50,241 nucleotides of DNA, taken from Acidimicrobiales bacterium. Its GTDB lineage: Bacteria; Actinomycetota; Acidimicrobiia; Acidimicrobiales; MedAcidi-G1. The stretch's first letter is position 1. Every line of letters begins with the position of its first letter. The stretch is from the NCBI GenBank assembly GCA_022449565.1, contig JAKUSA010000002.1, positions 1 through 50,241 of the forward strand. The letters run 5' to 3'. The notes beneath the pieces were generated by a model, which saw only the letters and a list, made by a program, of their open reading frames with translations, ran no database searches and had not been told where the DNA came from. Below are positions 1-11,973 of this stretch, piece by piece. The position numbers and the translations under genes were made by a program.

Positions 1-919
1 TGACATTCCCGTCGGGGGTGCCGCCGATCCCGAAGTGGTGCACATGAGCCCGGCCCGGGCCCATGGCCAGCATGTTTTCGGTGCGGGTCTCGAGCCACCG
101 CACTGGACGGCCCACCATGGCCGACAACCAGGGCAGAAGCACGTCCTCTGGGTAAGGAGCCAGTTTGGCGCCGAATCCACCACCCACGTCGGGTGTGATC
201 ACCTGGACACCACCGGTGGCCTGATCCCCGTAGAGGGCCTCCAGGACGCCCCGGACGCTGTGGGGGCCCTGGTTGGAGATCCAGACCACCAACTTGTCGC
301 CGTCCCAAGCGGCGGCCGTTGAACGGGGCTCGAGCGGAGCAGCGGCCGTCCGCTGGTGGACCACCCGGCCCTCCAGTACCACCTCGCAATCGGAGAAGAA
401 CGAGTCGTCACTGATCCCGGTGGCCATCCCGAGGTCAGCGAAGTCGATGGCCAGGTTGGTGCCGACCTGATCGTGGATCACCGTGGCGTCGGTGGCCGCC
501 TCCTCCAAATCGACGGCGACGGGCAGCGGCTTGTAGTCCACCTCAACCGCCTCGGCGGCATCGGCACCCTGATAGGGGTCCTCGGCGACGATGACGGCCA
601 CGCACTCGCCCACAAAGCGGACCGTGTCGGTGGCCAGGATCGGGCGATTCAGCATCGGCTCGGGGAACAGCGGTACCACCCCGGGGAGCACAGTCGGACC
701 GTCGAGATCTGCCGCGGTGTAGACGCCGACCACGCCGGGCATGCCAACCGCCGCTGAGGCGTCGACGGCGACCCGGGCGTGGGCCATGCTGGAACGGATG
801 AAGGTGACCCAGGCCGCCCCGTCGAGCCGGGCGTCGTCGACGTCCGCGGTGAACCGGGCACCGTGGGTCAGGAACCCCCGGTCCTCCCGGCGTAGGACGC
901 GATTTCCGAGAATACTCAT
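1..919 (-). CDS. Molybdopterin-binding (large) subunit of a xanthine dehydrogenase / CO dehydrogenase-family hydroxylase, partial
   Basis: About 306 N-terminal residues are present; the gene runs off the left edge, so the ORF track misses it. It starts at the ATG complementary to 917-919, preceded by GGAGGCAGG as ribosome binding site. The N-terminus reads MSILGNRVLRREDRGFLTHG, the usual opening of the Mo-hydroxylase large subunit (a/b hammerhead domain). The Mo-cofactor loop motif TPDVGGGFGAK lies at about residues 242-252. Family members hydroxylate N-heterocycles or aldehydes, or oxidise CO, using Mo-cytosine dinucleotide with separate FAD and 2Fe-2S subunits. The substrate-specific active-site loop is outside the window, so purine dehydrogenase and CoxL-like enzymes cannot be told apart. 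Purine genes elsewhere in the window make a purine role possible. Confidence 0.85.
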   Translation of the reverse strand, partial: MSILGNRVLRREDRGFLTHGARFTADVDDARLDGAAWVTFIRSSMAHARVAVDASAAVGMPGVVGVYTAADLDGPTVLPGVVPLFPEPMLNRPILATDTVRFVGECVAVIVAEDPYQGADAAEAVEVDYKPLPVAVDLEEAATDATVIHDQVGTNLAIDFADLGMATGISDDSFFSDCEVVLEGRVVHQRTAAAPLEPRSTAAAWDGDKLVVWISNQGPHSVRGVLEALYGDQATGGVQVITPDVGGGFGAKLAPYPEDVLLPWLSAMVGRPVRWLETRTENMLAMGPGRAHVHHFGIGGTPDGNV

Positions 920-956
920 CGGCCTGCCTCCAGGCCCCGACGACACCTCCGGCCGA

Positions 957-981
957 CCGGGTACCGGCGGGACTGTACCGG
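957..981 (-). terminator. Hairpin downstream of eno-ftsB, possible terminator
   Basis: Arms CCGGGTAC (957-964) and GTACCGG (975-981) pair with one bulged base around a 10-nt loop, about 60 nt past the ftsB stop and upstream of the Mo-hydroxylase start. There is no T-run, which is common for GC-rich actinobacterial terminators. Weak candidate. Confidence 0.25.
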
Positions 982-1042
982 CCCCCCCGATCGGGAGATC
1001 ACTTCGGCACCGGCTAGTGGCTGGCCGCTGCTAGGTGGGGAA

Positions 1043-4135
<3,093 letters not shown>

Positions 4136-4149
4136 ATCCGGACCGGTCC

Positions 4150-5019
4150 CTACCGGGGACCCTCGGGTGACACCATCCGCCCAACCATGGGATCCCAGGT
4201 GCCGTAGCGGCCGTCCACCTCCACGGTCCGGGTGAGGGTGGCGATCTGAAGAGCCACGCCGAACGTCCGGTCGCCGAGATCCTCGAAGGCGACCGGGGCC
4301 ACTGGGGCGATCTCATCGACTCTGATCACGTGGAAGCCGAACTGGCTGGGCACAGGGCCAACAAGAGTCTTCCCGTCCCTCAGCGCACCGAGGGTGGCCC
4401 GTTCGAACGTGGGGACGAACGAGCCGAGGGGTACGCAACCCAGCGCCCCGCCGCGGGCCGCCGAACCGGGATCCTGTGATAAGGCCCGGGCCAGCTCGGC
4501 GAACGGGCGACCTGATCCCAGCAGGTCGAGCACCTCCCGGGCATCGGCCTCACTAGCCACCAGTACATGGCTGGTGCACAGCTCGTGGCTCAAGAGGGTG
4601 ACATGGGCCTCATAGGCGGCTCGTACCTCTGGTCCGCCCGACGCGGCACGGGCCCTTACCGCCTGCCAGTCGATGTAGGTGGGAAGCCGCGCGTCTTCCG
4701 GGTCGATCCCCGCAACAAGGAGTTGGTCGCGGGCCGAGTTACGTGCTTTGTCGTCGGGGGTCCACCCGTGTTCGGCCAGCAGGTCGGCCAGCGACTCATT
4801 GACGATCCACTCGTCGATCGTCTCGACGACCATCCCCGATGGAATGGTCATTCCTGTCTCGACCCCGGTCCGGTCGGAGACCCAGGCCATGAGGCCATCG
4901 CGGTCAAGGGAGCGATCCCCCACCCGGACCGCGGTGGTCGAACTCCCACATCCGGAGCCGACCAGCGCTCCCACCATGGCGAGCGCGCACCAGGGACGGG
5001 CGGAGAGAAGGAACCTCAC
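4150..5019 (-). CDS. Peptidyl-prolyl cis-trans isomerase lipoprotein (PpiC/SurA-like)
   Basis: This 289-aa exported protein has a basic N-terminus, a hydrophobic stretch and a lipobox-like VGSGC with Cys at about residue 24, which suggests a membrane-anchored lipoprotein. A parvulin domain occupies about residues 145-245 (SHVLVASEADAREVLDLL, then ALSQDPGSAARGGALGCVPLG and QFGFHVIRVDEI). The N-terminal region resembles the SurA/PrsA chaperone helices. Likely role: folding of secreted proteins outside the membrane. The GTG start follows a TAGCAT -10 box by 9 nt, and that box overlaps the mfd stop, so a nearly leaderless promoter of its own is possible. Confidence 0.88.
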   Translation of the reverse strand: MRFLLSARPWCALAMVGALVGSGCGSSTTAVRVGDRSLDRDGLMAWVSDRTGVETGMTIPSGMVVETIDEWIVNESLADLLAEHGWTPDDKARNSARDQLLVAGIDPEDARLPTYIDWQAVRARAASGGPEVRAAYEAHVTLLSHELCTSHVLVASEADAREVLDLLGSGRPFAELARALSQDPGSAARGGALGCVPLGSFVPTFERATLGALRDGKTLVGPVPSQFGFHVIRVDEIAPVAPVAFEDLGDRTFGVALQIATLTRTVEVDGRYGTWDPMVGRMVSPEGPR

Positions 5020-5031
5020 GAGAACAGGATG

Positions 5032-8000
5032 CTACGGGACCGGGTGGAGGACCGGAACCAGGTCTTCGAGCAGACCGGTCAACTCGGCCACTGGATCATC
5101 GGTGCCGAGCGGCAGGTGAAGTTGGCGGGTGCCTTCCTTGAGTAGGGCCTCAGGGTGGAGTCGGGCCAGCCGGGCCTGCCGACTAAGGGGCAGTTCGACC
5201 GGTGAGCAACGGGCCTCCAGTTGGGGCTTGGAGCCGAGGACGGCCCCTGGGCGCCGGGTCACGGTCGCCTCGGTGATCCCCCGGGATACGCAGACCGTCC
5301 TTAGTCGAGCGACGGCCAGTAGCGCCTCGGCGGGCGCAGGAAGCGGCCCGTAACGGTCCTCCCATTCGGTCCGGACCGCCTCGACGTTGGCGGCGTCGGC
5401 CGTCGCCCCGGCGGAGGTCAGCTTACGGTAGGCCTCCAGCCTGAGGTCGGCCCTGCCCACGTAGTCTTCGGGAAGGTGGGCGTCTACGGGCACCTCGACC
5501 CGCATCTCTACAGGGGCCTCCGGCGGCTCTCCGGACAACTCGGCCACCGCCTCGATCACCATCCGGCAGTAGAGGTCATAGCCCACGGCGGCCACGTGAC
5601 CACTCTGCCCGGTACCCAGTAGGTTGCCGGCGCCTCGGATCTCCAGGTCTCGCATGGCTAACCGGAACCCGGAGCCCAGCTCGGTTGTCTCGCCGATGGT
5701 CCGCAGCCTCTCGAAGGCTTCCTCAGTGAGAGCCCGGTCCGGGGGGATGAACAGGTAGGCGTAGGCTCGCTGGCCGGCCCGTCCGACGCGCCCCCGCAAC
5801 TGGTGGAGTTGGCCGAGGCCCAGCAGATCCGACCGGTCCACGACCAGGGTGTTGACGGTCGGCATGTCGATGCCCGACTCGATAATGGTGGTACAGACCA
5901 GGACGTCATAGAGGCCGTCCCAGAAGTCGAGGACCACCGTTTCGAGTAGGGCCTCGTCCATCTGCCCGTGGGCCACCGCCACTCGGGCCTCGGGCACCAG
6001 GTCCCGGAGCCCCCCGGCTATCTGGTCGATGTCGTGGACCCGGTTGTGGACGAAAAACACCTGCCCCTCGCGCAGCAGCTCCCGGCGGATGGCCTCGGCC
6101 ACGGCCCGCTCGTCGTACTCGCCGACGAAGGTCAGGATGGGTTGCCGGTCGGCTGGTGGGGTGTCGATCAAGCTCAGGTCCCGAATACCGGTCAGCGACA
6201 TCTCGAGAGTGCGGGGTATCGGCGTGGCCGTCAGGGTGAGGACGTCCACGTCGGTCCGGATCGCCTTGATGGACTCCTTGTGGGCGACGCCGAAGCGCTG
6301 TTCCTCGTCGATGACGAGGAGTCCCAAGTCGGCAAAGGACACGTCACCAGAAATCAGCCGGTGGGTGCCGATCACCACGTCCACCGAACCGTCGGCCAGG
6401 CCACCCACCACCCGGTGGGCCTCTTGTGCGCTGAGGAACCGGCTGAGGACCTCGACCCGAATCGGGTAGGGAGCGAAGCGGTCCCGGAAGGTCTCGCCGT
6501 GCTGCTGGGCGAGCAGCGTTGTCGGCACCAGGACCGCCGCCTGGCAGCCGTCCTGGACGGCCTTGAACACCGCCCTGATGGCCACCTCGGTCTTGCCGAA
6601 CCCGACGTCACCACAGACCACCCGGTCCATGGGTGTGGGCCGTTCCATGTCGGCCTTGACGTCTTCTACAGCGGTGATTTGGTCGACCGTCTCCTGGTAA
6701 GGGAAGGACTGCTCCATCTCCCGTTGCCACGGGGTGTCATCGCCGAAGGCCCGGCCGGGCGTGGTTCTCCGGTGGCGGTACAGGTCAACGAGTTCCTCGG
6801 CGATCTCGGCCACTGCCGACCGGACCCGAGATTTTGTCCGCTCCCAGTCGGTGCCTCCCATGCGGCTCAGAGTGGGGGCCTCGCCACTGCTGTAGGGGCG
6901 AACTGTGTCGATCTGCTCAGTGGGGAGGTAGAGCCGGTCGTCCCCCCGGTATTCGAGCAGCAGGTAGTCGCGTTCCACTCCGGCCAGGGTTCGGGTGACT
7001 AGCCCGGCAAAGCGGGCCACGCCATGGTGCTCGTGGACCACGTAGTCGCCGACGGCGAGGTCCTCGAAGACCCGGAGGGCAGCCCGACGACGGGGCCTGG
7101 ACCCCCGTCGGGTGCGGCGGCGGCCCGTGATCTCGGCTTCGGTGACCACGGCCAGCTTCGACCCGTGGAGGAGAAAGCCCCGCTCCAGGGCAGCGACGAC
7201 CAGGTGGGCGCCGGGTACAGCCGGGTCGGTCGCCGATTTCTCCTCTGCCAAGACAAGGCCGTCCTCGGTAAGCCGCTGCAGCAGCTGCACGGCGCTTCCC
7301 TCCCCGTCGGCGGCTACCACCACCCGGAACCCGTCGGCCAGCAGTTCGGCCAGGCGTAGCGCGACCCCTGGTGCCGCATGTTCCCCCTTGGACCCTGGCC
7401 GGTCGGTTACCCACCCCGAGGCCACCACCGTGTCAGCGCCGGGACCCGGCGCCACCGAGTCGACGGTCCACAACGGCGCATCGGTGTGTTCGAGGAGCCG
7501 CTCCCAGTCGAGGTGGAGCTGGGGGAACGCCAACCCATCGGCGCCCCAGGTGACGGCGAGCGATCCGGCCAGCTCCCGCTCCTCGTCCCGGAGGTCGGAC
7601 ACGCGGTCCCTTAGGCGGCGTGGCTCCACCACGACGACTAGGGCGTCGTCATCGAGTAATTCCACCAGCAGCCGCTCCTCGCGGTCCAGCCAGGGCAGCC
7701 ACGACTCCATCCCGTCGAATAGTTCGCCGTCTGCCAGACGCTCCCAGTGCTCGCGCCCCCACGGCTGTTCGGCCACCAGAGCCCCGGCCCGGGTCCGCAT
7801 CGCGGCGTCCGGAACCATCTCCCGGCAGGGATACACCTCGACCTCGGCCCGGACGACGGTGGTCCGCTGGTCGGCCACCCCGAACTCGCAGAGCCGTTCG
7901 ATCTCGTCGCCCCAGAAGTCGATCCTGAACGGGACTTCGGATGTGGACGGCCACAGATCGAGGATCGAGCCGCGGACGGCCAGCTCCCCGCGGTGTTCGA

Positions 8001-8505
8001 CCTGGTACTCGCGTCGGTAGCCGGCAGCCACCAGGCTGTCGACGAGGCCGGTCTGATCGACGATGTCGCCGGGGCCGAGGAGGAGAGGCCGCACTTCCCC
8101 TGCCGCGGGAGTCAACCGCTGTACCAGAGCCCGACCGGAGGCCACTACCACAGCCGGCCGGCCGGCCGGTTCGGTGAGCCGGTTCAGGATCCGCATCCGG
8201 TGGCCCATCGTCTCGATGCCCGGGCTGAGCCGCTCAAACGGAAGGGTCTCCCACGCCGGGAAGAGTTCGACCTCGTCTGGACCTAGGTAGTGGCCGAGGT
8301 CGCCGGCCAACCGTTCGGCCTCGCTGCCGGTGGGTACAACGGTGAGGAGCGGTCGGCGGCCGCTGCGTCGGGCCACTGCGGCTAGCACGATCGCCCGGGC
8401 CGGCTCGGGGACGACGAGTGCGGCCGATCGGCGCCCCAGGACCGAGGTGAGGGCCGGTTCGTCGCCCAACAGGTCGGGTAGAGCCTCGAGGAGGGGGCGG
8501 TCCAT
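5032..8505 (-). CDS. mfd: Transcription-repair coupling factor Mfd
   Basis: At 1157 aa this is a full-length Mfd, the ATP-driven translocase that removes stalled RNA polymerase from DNA lesions and recruits UvrA. Visible in order: UvrB-like N-terminal module (LFPAWETLPFERLSPGIETMGHR), RNAP-interacting domain (GDYVVHEHHGVARFAGL), helicase lobe 1 with Walker A CGDVGFGKTEVA and the DEEQRFGV box, TATPIPRTL, lobe 2 with RGRVGR, then the TRCF C-terminal domain. The start is set at ATG 8505 (MDRPLLEALPDLLGD). The 49 extra residues of the track ORF run back into pth and do not look like Mfd. Confidence 0.96.
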   Translation of the reverse strand: MDRPLLEALPDLLGDEPALTSVLGRRSAALVVPEPARAIVLAAVARRSGRRPLLTVVPTGSEAERLAGDLGHYLGPDEVELFPAWETLPFERLSPGIETMGHRMRILNRLTEPAGRPAVVVASGRALVQRLTPAAGEVRPLLLGPGDIVDQTGLVDSLVAAGYRREYQVEHRGELAVRGSILDLWPSTSEVPFRIDFWGDEIERLCEFGVADQRTTVVRAEVEVYPCREMVPDAAMRTRAGALVAEQPWGREHWERLADGELFDGMESWLPWLDREERLLVELLDDDALVVVVEPRRLRDRVSDLRDEERELAGSLAVTWGADGLAFPQLHLDWERLLEHTDAPLWTVDSVAPGPGADTVVASGWVTDRPGSKGEHAAPGVALRLAELLADGFRVVVAADGEGSAVQLLQRLTEDGLVLAEEKSATDPAVPGAHLVVAALERGFLLHGSKLAVVTEAEITGRRRTRRGSRPRRRAALRVFEDLAVGDYVVHEHHGVARFAGLVTRTLAGVERDYLLLEYRGDDRLYLPTEQIDTVRPYSSGEAPTLSRMGGTDWERTKSRVRSAVAEIAEELVDLYRHRRTTPGRAFGDDTPWQREMEQSFPYQETVDQITAVEDVKADMERPTPMDRVVCGDVGFGKTEVAIRAVFKAVQDGCQAAVLVPTTLLAQQHGETFRDRFAPYPIRVEVLSRFLSAQEAHRVVGGLADGSVDVVIGTHRLISGDVSFADLGLLVIDEEQRFGVAHKESIKAIRTDVDVLTLTATPIPRTLEMSLTGIRDLSLIDTPPADRQPILTFVGEYDERAVAEAIRRELLREGQVFFVHNRVHDIDQIAGGLRDLVPEARVAVAHGQMDEALLETVVLDFWDGLYDVLVCTTIIESGIDMPTVNTLVVDRSDLLGLGQLHQLRGRVGRAGQRAYAYLFIPPDRALTEEAFERLRTIGETTELGSGFRLAMRDLEIRGAGNLLGTGQSGHVAAVGYDLYCRMVIEAVAELSGEPPEAPVEMRVEVPVDAHLPEDYVGRADLRLEAYRKLTSAGATADAANVEAVRTEWEDRYGPLPAPAEALLAVARLRTVCVSRGITEATVTRRPGAVLGSKPQLEARCSPVELPLSRQARLARLHPEALLKEGTRQLHLPLGTDDPVAELTGLLEDLVPVLHPVP

Positions 8506-8518
8506 CCGGCCGGCCGGA

Positions 8519-9145
8519 TCAACCCCGGGCGTTGTAGCGACCCATAGCGGCGTCGAGGCCGTCGCGGAGAATGGCCTCGACGGCCTCGGCGGCTTCGGCG
8601 ACTGTCCTCGCCAGGTCAGTGGCTTCCTCCCGGCCGGGCCGTCGAAGGACATGGTCGGCTCCGCTGCGGCCCTCTGGAGGCCGGCCTACTCCGATCCGAA
8701 CACGGAGGTAGTCCCGGGTGTGTAGGTGGTCGGACACCGACCGGAGTCCGTTGTGTCCTGCTAGCCCCCCACCCTCCTTGATCCGGAGGATGCCGACCGG
8801 CAGGTCGAGTTCGTCATGAACCACGACCAGCCGGGCTGGGTCCTCGATACCGTGCCGTCGGCAGAGCCGTCCGACCGACCGGCCCGACTCGTTCATGAAC
8901 GTCTGGGGAAAGGCCAGGGCGACCCGACGCCCATCGATCCGGACCTCGGCCACTAGAGCCTGCTCCCGGGATCTCCTTAGGTGGGCCCCGTGACGGCGGC
9001 AGAGTTCGACCACCACGTCGGCTCCCACGTTGTGCCGGGTGCCGGCGTACTCGGCACCCGGGTTGCCCAACCCGACAACCAGTAGGTCGGTCGACTCGCT
9101 GGTGCGGAGAGTGGACCTGAGTCCGACCCGGAACCGCCGGGACAC
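8519..9145 (-). CDS. pth: Peptidyl-tRNA hydrolase
   Basis: This 208-aa cytoplasmic esterase releases tRNA from prematurely dropped peptidyl-tRNA. Conserved blocks: LVVGLGNPGAEYAGTRHNVG with the catalytic His, FPQTFMNESGRSV, VVHDELDLPVGILRIKEGGGLAGHNGLRS and RVRIGVGRPP. The GTG start is preceded by a GGGGGA-type site. About 18 residues precede the usual family start, so a shorter form is conceivable. It sits 15 nt after rplY and 13 nt before mfd, the conserved rplY-pth-mfd order. Confidence 0.95.
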   Translation of the reverse strand: MSRRFRVGLRSTLRTSESTDLLVVGLGNPGAEYAGTRHNVGADVVVELCRRHGAHLRRSREQALVAEVRIDGRRVALAFPQTFMNESGRSVGRLCRRHGIEDPARLVVVHDELDLPVGILRIKEGGGLAGHNGLRSVSDHLHTRDYLRVRIGVGRPPEGRSGADHVLRRPGREEATDLARTVAEAAEAVEAILRDGLDAAMGRYNARG

Positions 9146-9160
9146 GGGCCGGTCCCCCGG

Positions 9161-9883
9161 CTACCCGTCGTCGCTGGAGTCGTCGGCGGCGGCCTTGCCA
9201 GGATCGGCTGCGTCAGCCGAGTCCTCAGACGGTTCGGCTCCCTCCACGCCCTCCTCGGCTGCTAGCAGGGCGGCCTCGGCTGCGGCGGCCTCGGCGGCCT
9301 CCTCGGCGGCGATAGCCTCGAGCGTCGAGCGGGTGATCGTGCCGACCGCCACCGCATCCTCGGGATCCACATCGGTGGACACTCCCACGGGTAGGGCGAG
9401 GTCCCCCACCCGAATGGAGTCGCCGACGGTGAGGTCCGAGATGTCGACCTCCAGTTCGGTGGGGATCCGGTCGGGTGGCGCGTTCACGCTAAGGGTGAAC
9501 AGGTTCTGGTCGACCATCCCGTCGGCGGCTATCAGCTCGCGGGCTTCTCCGACCATGACGATCGGGACGTCGACGGTGACATCCCGGGTCGGGTCAATGC
9601 GCAGGAAGTCAATGTGGAGGACGTCGCGACGCACCGGATGCCGTTGCAGGTCCTTAATGATCGACATGTGCCGCTCACCCTCCACCTCGAGCTGGATGAT
9701 GGCGTTCACCCCGGCTTCGGTGGTCAGGGCCCGGCGCAGGTCCGACCAGTCCACGGCGACGGTTACCGACTCGGCTCCGAGGCCGTAGAGCACCCCGGGA
9801 ACCCGACCATCGCGACGAATCCTCCGGCTCGTACGGGTACCGGTGGTCCGGTCGGTTGAGGCGGTGAGAACTATCTCGTCCAT
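9161..9883 (-). CDS. rplY: 50S ribosomal protein bL25, CTC form
   Basis: 240 aa. Residues ~1-95 form the 5S rRNA-binding bL25 domain (LTASTDRTTGTRTSRRIRRDGRVPGVLYG). Residues ~100-190 form the TL5/CTC beta domain (VDVPIVMVGEARELI, LEVDISDLTVGDSIRV). The last ~45 residues are an Ala/Glu/Asp-rich acidic tail, common in actinobacterial homologues. It binds 5S rRNA in the central protuberance. A TAGACT hexamer about 40 nt upstream may be its -10 box. Confidence 0.94.
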   Translation of the reverse strand: MDEIVLTASTDRTTGTRTSRRIRRDGRVPGVLYGLGAESVTVAVDWSDLRRALTTEAGVNAIIQLEVEGERHMSIIKDLQRHPVRRDVLHIDFLRIDPTRDVTVDVPIVMVGEARELIAADGMVDQNLFTLSVNAPPDRIPTELEVDISDLTVGDSIRVGDLALPVGVSTDVDPEDAVAVGTITRSTLEAIAAEEAAEAAAAEAALLAAEEGVEGAEPSEDSADAADPGKAAADDSSDDG

Positions 9884-9944
9884 GGAGGCGCTTTCTCGAC
9901 GTGGAGGGCTGGTGACCGACGGGCGAGTCTACCGACGGATCGGA

Positions 9945-9960
9945 CGGGCCAAACGGCCCG
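9945..9960 (-). terminator. Hairpin just after the prs stop
   Basis: CGGGCC-AAAC-GGCCCG forms a perfect 6-bp stem with a 4-nt loop, 5 nt beyond the prs stop codon on the minus strand and before rplY. No U-run follows, so it would be a GC-rich actinobacterial terminator or a 3'-end stabiliser. Confidence 0.45.
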
Positions 9961-9965
9961 GTCGA

Positions 9966-10946
9966 TCAGACCAGGTTGTTGCCGCCGAAGATCTCCGACA
10001 CTGAGGTGTCCTCGAAGACGGCCCTGATGGCCTCAGCGATGAGCGGGGCCACCGACACCACCTCGAACAGATCGGGATCGGCCCCGTCGGGCAGTGGGAG
10101 GGTGTCCGTGACGATCACTTTCTGGAGCGCCGAGTCGGCAAGGCGCTCCAGGGCAGGTTCTGAGAACACCCCGTGGGTGGTGGCCGCCACTACTTCGGCA
10201 GCTCCCCGGTCGGCGAGCTGGTTGGCCGCGGAGCAGATGGTGCCGGCGGTGTCGATCATGTCGTCAACGAGGACGCACAGCCGCCCTGATACGTCGCCCA
10301 CCACCTCCAGGGCCTCGACTGTGTTGAAAGCGGAATGGCTGCGACGCTTGTGGACGATTGCCAACTCAGCACCCAGCATGATGGCGTACCGTTCAGCCAC
10401 CTTCACCCGGCCGGCATCGGGGGAGACGATGGTCAGGTCCCCCTTCAGGGAGCTGAGACCCTCGATGAGTACTGGCATAGCAGTGAGGTGGTCCACAGGT
10501 CCGTCGAAGAACCCCTGGATCTGGCCGGAGTGCAGATCGATGCCAACCAGCCGACTGGCGCCCGCCTCTTTGAAGAGGTTGGCCACCAACTTGGCGGTGA
10601 TTGGCTCCCGGCCCGTGGCCTTGCGGTCCTGACGGCCGTATCCGTAGTGGGGGCAGACGACGGTGATTCGCTTGGCGGAAGCCCGACGAGCTGCGTCGAC
10701 CATGATCAACTGTTCCATCAGGGAGTCGTTGATCGAGGCCCCGGACCGCCCGCTGTGAGTCTGGAGAATAAACACGTCGCAGCCCCGGATGGACTCGGAG
10801 AACCGGCAATGGATCTCCCCGTTGGCAAACTCGGCCAGGTTGGGGTCGCCGAGGCCCACACCCAGTTCGCCGGCGATGGCCTCGGCCAACGGCAGGTTGG
10901 TTCGGCCGGAGACAAGGTAGAGCTTCTTATTGGTGACCAGTTCCAT
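9966..10946 (-). CDS. prs: Ribose-phosphate pyrophosphokinase (PRPP synthetase)
   Basis: 326 aa. It makes PRPP from ribose-5-phosphate and ATP, feeding purine, pyrimidine, His, Trp and NAD synthesis. Motifs: FANGEIHCRFSESIRGCDVF near the start, CPHYGYGRQDRK (flexible loop and ATP site) and the PRPP-binding signature VLVDDMIDTAGTI. Length is normal for class I enzymes. It appears to be a single-gene transcript, with TACACT upstream and a hairpin right after the stop. Confidence 0.97.
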   Translation of the reverse strand: MELVTNKKLYLVSGRTNLPLAEAIAGELGVGLGDPNLAEFANGEIHCRFSESIRGCDVFILQTHSGRSGASINDSLMEQLIMVDAARRASAKRITVVCPHYGYGRQDRKATGREPITAKLVANLFKEAGASRLVGIDLHSGQIQGFFDGPVDHLTAMPVLIEGLSSLKGDLTIVSPDAGRVKVAERYAIMLGAELAIVHKRRSHSAFNTVEALEVVGDVSGRLCVLVDDMIDTAGTICSAANQLADRGAAEVVAATTHGVFSEPALERLADSALQKVIVTDTLPLPDGADPDLFEVVSVAPLIAEAIRAVFEDTSVSEIFGGNNLV

Positions 10947-10986
10947 GGGTCGGTTGGTGTGCCCTCCGGGATTCGCCCTCGAGTCG

Positions 10987-10992
10987 AGTGTA
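10987..10992 (-). promoter_or_regulatory. Candidate -10 box (TACACT) for prs
   Basis: TACACT on the minus strand matches the actinobacterial TANNNT -10 consensus and would give a leader of about 34 nt before the prs ATG. GGAGGG lies in that leader at longer than usual spacing. Confidence 0.4.
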
Positions 10993-11036
10993 GGTCGGTG
11001 GCCGGGTCTGATTGCTCCTGAATCGGCGCGGGTGGG

Positions 11037-11900
11037 TCAGCAGACGTAGAGCGGCGTCGGGGGAATGCGCGGATCGGGGGTTGGATCGACAGCCAGGGTC
11101 GGCGGGGGGGCGGTGGTGCAGGGCGCCGGCGGCACCAGCGAGGTCGTAGTGGTCGGAATAGTGGTCGAGGTCGTAGTGGTCGGAATAGTGGTCGAGGTCG
11201 TAGTGGTCGAGGTCGTAGTGGTCGAGGTCGTAGTGGTCGGAATAGTGGTCGACCAACTGGTCGACATAGGCCCCATTCCCGCGGCGTTGATGGCCGACAC
11301 CTGGAAGTCGTAGGTCGTACCCCCGGTAAGTCCCAGCACGTTGTAGGTGGTGAATCCCGATCCGGTGTTGTCTATGACCACACTCCACATGTCCCCGCCG
11401 GTGATCCTCTGTTCGATCCGGTAGCCGGTCACCGTGGCCCCTCCAGTGAGGCCCGGTGCCGACCAGGAGAGCACCAGGAGCCCTTCGACTAGAACTCCAC
11501 CGAGCCCACCGGGCGGGCCGGACAGCGTGTAAGGAGTTCCCAGTACGGCCGTGGTGGCGGTTCCTGTCCCTTCCGCGTTGACGGCCGCAACGGTTACTGA
11601 GTACGAGCCACCGTTGGCAAGGCCGGTCAGGGTGTACGTGGTCGAAGTGGGCAGCGCGAGGACCATCCCGCCACTCATTCCAACGGTCTGGGTCGAGGTC
11701 CATTCAATCCGGTATCCAGTGACCGCCGACCCCCCATCTGTGGTCGGAGCGGTCCAAGACAAGACCAGTTGTCCCTCGCCGCCCACGACCCCCAGGCCAG
11801 TGGGCACCCCGGGCACAGCCGCGTCTGCGACTCCTGCTACCAGGACAACCGTGAGCGCAGCTAAGACGACTCCGACCGATAGGACTCGTCGCCATCGCAC
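11037..11900 (-). CDS. Secreted fibronectin type III protein with Thr/Ser-rich repeat tail
   Basis: 287 aa. An export signal (MRWRRVLSVGVVLAALTVVLVAG, cleavage near ADA|AVP) is followed by two FN3 domains (about residues 30-120 and 125-215), each with the LSW.AP...GG..VTGYRIE pattern. Then comes a low-complexity Thr/Ser/Ile/Pro stretch (TTTTSTT units) and a short Pro-rich end with two Cys. No catalytic domain, LPXTG motif or C-terminal membrane anchor is visible. Likely a surface or extracellular adhesion/matrix protein; the target is unknown. A TAGCGT hexamer ends 8 nt before the ATG, so the mRNA may have almost no leader. Confidence 0.85.
   Translation of the reverse strand: MRWRRVLSVGVVLAALTVVLVAGVADAAVPGVPTGLGVVGGEGQLVLSWTAPTTDGGSAVTGYRIEWTSTQTVGMSGGMVLALPTSTTYTLTGLANGGSYSVTVAAVNAEGTGTATTAVLGTPYTLSGPPGGLGGVLVEGLLVLSWSAPGLTGGATVTGYRIEQRITGGDMWSVVIDNTGSGFTTYNVLGLTGGTTYDFQVSAINAAGMGPMSTSWSTTIPTTTTSTTTTSTTTTSTTIPTTTTSTTIPTTTTSLVPPAPCTTAPPPTLAVDPTPDPRIPPTPLYVC
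11143..11252. repeat. In-frame tandem repeats encoding a Thr-rich linker
   Basis: The plus strand shows a mosaic of three short units: gtcgtagtg (9 nt), gtcggaatagtg (12 nt) and gtcgag (6 nt), in the order ABC-ABC-AC-AC-ABC. All units are multiples of 3, so copy-number change keeps the FN3 gene in frame. On the coding strand they give TTTTSTTIP-type repeats. Confidence 0.85.
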
Positions 11901-11973
11901 GGTCGGCGACGCTACTGAGGCCCGTCGGGGCTGTCACCCGGGCCACGGCCCCGAACGGGGAGGCTCATAGGGG

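Noticed and set aside
5968-7002. 344-aa plus-strand ORF inside mfd
   Set aside because: Antisense shadow of mfd caused by high GC; no motif, and the codon pattern follows mfd on the other strand.
11065-11313. Val-rich plus-strand ORF across the repeat
   Set aside because: Direct antisense translation of the Thr-rich repeat of the FN3 gene; low complexity without a start signal.
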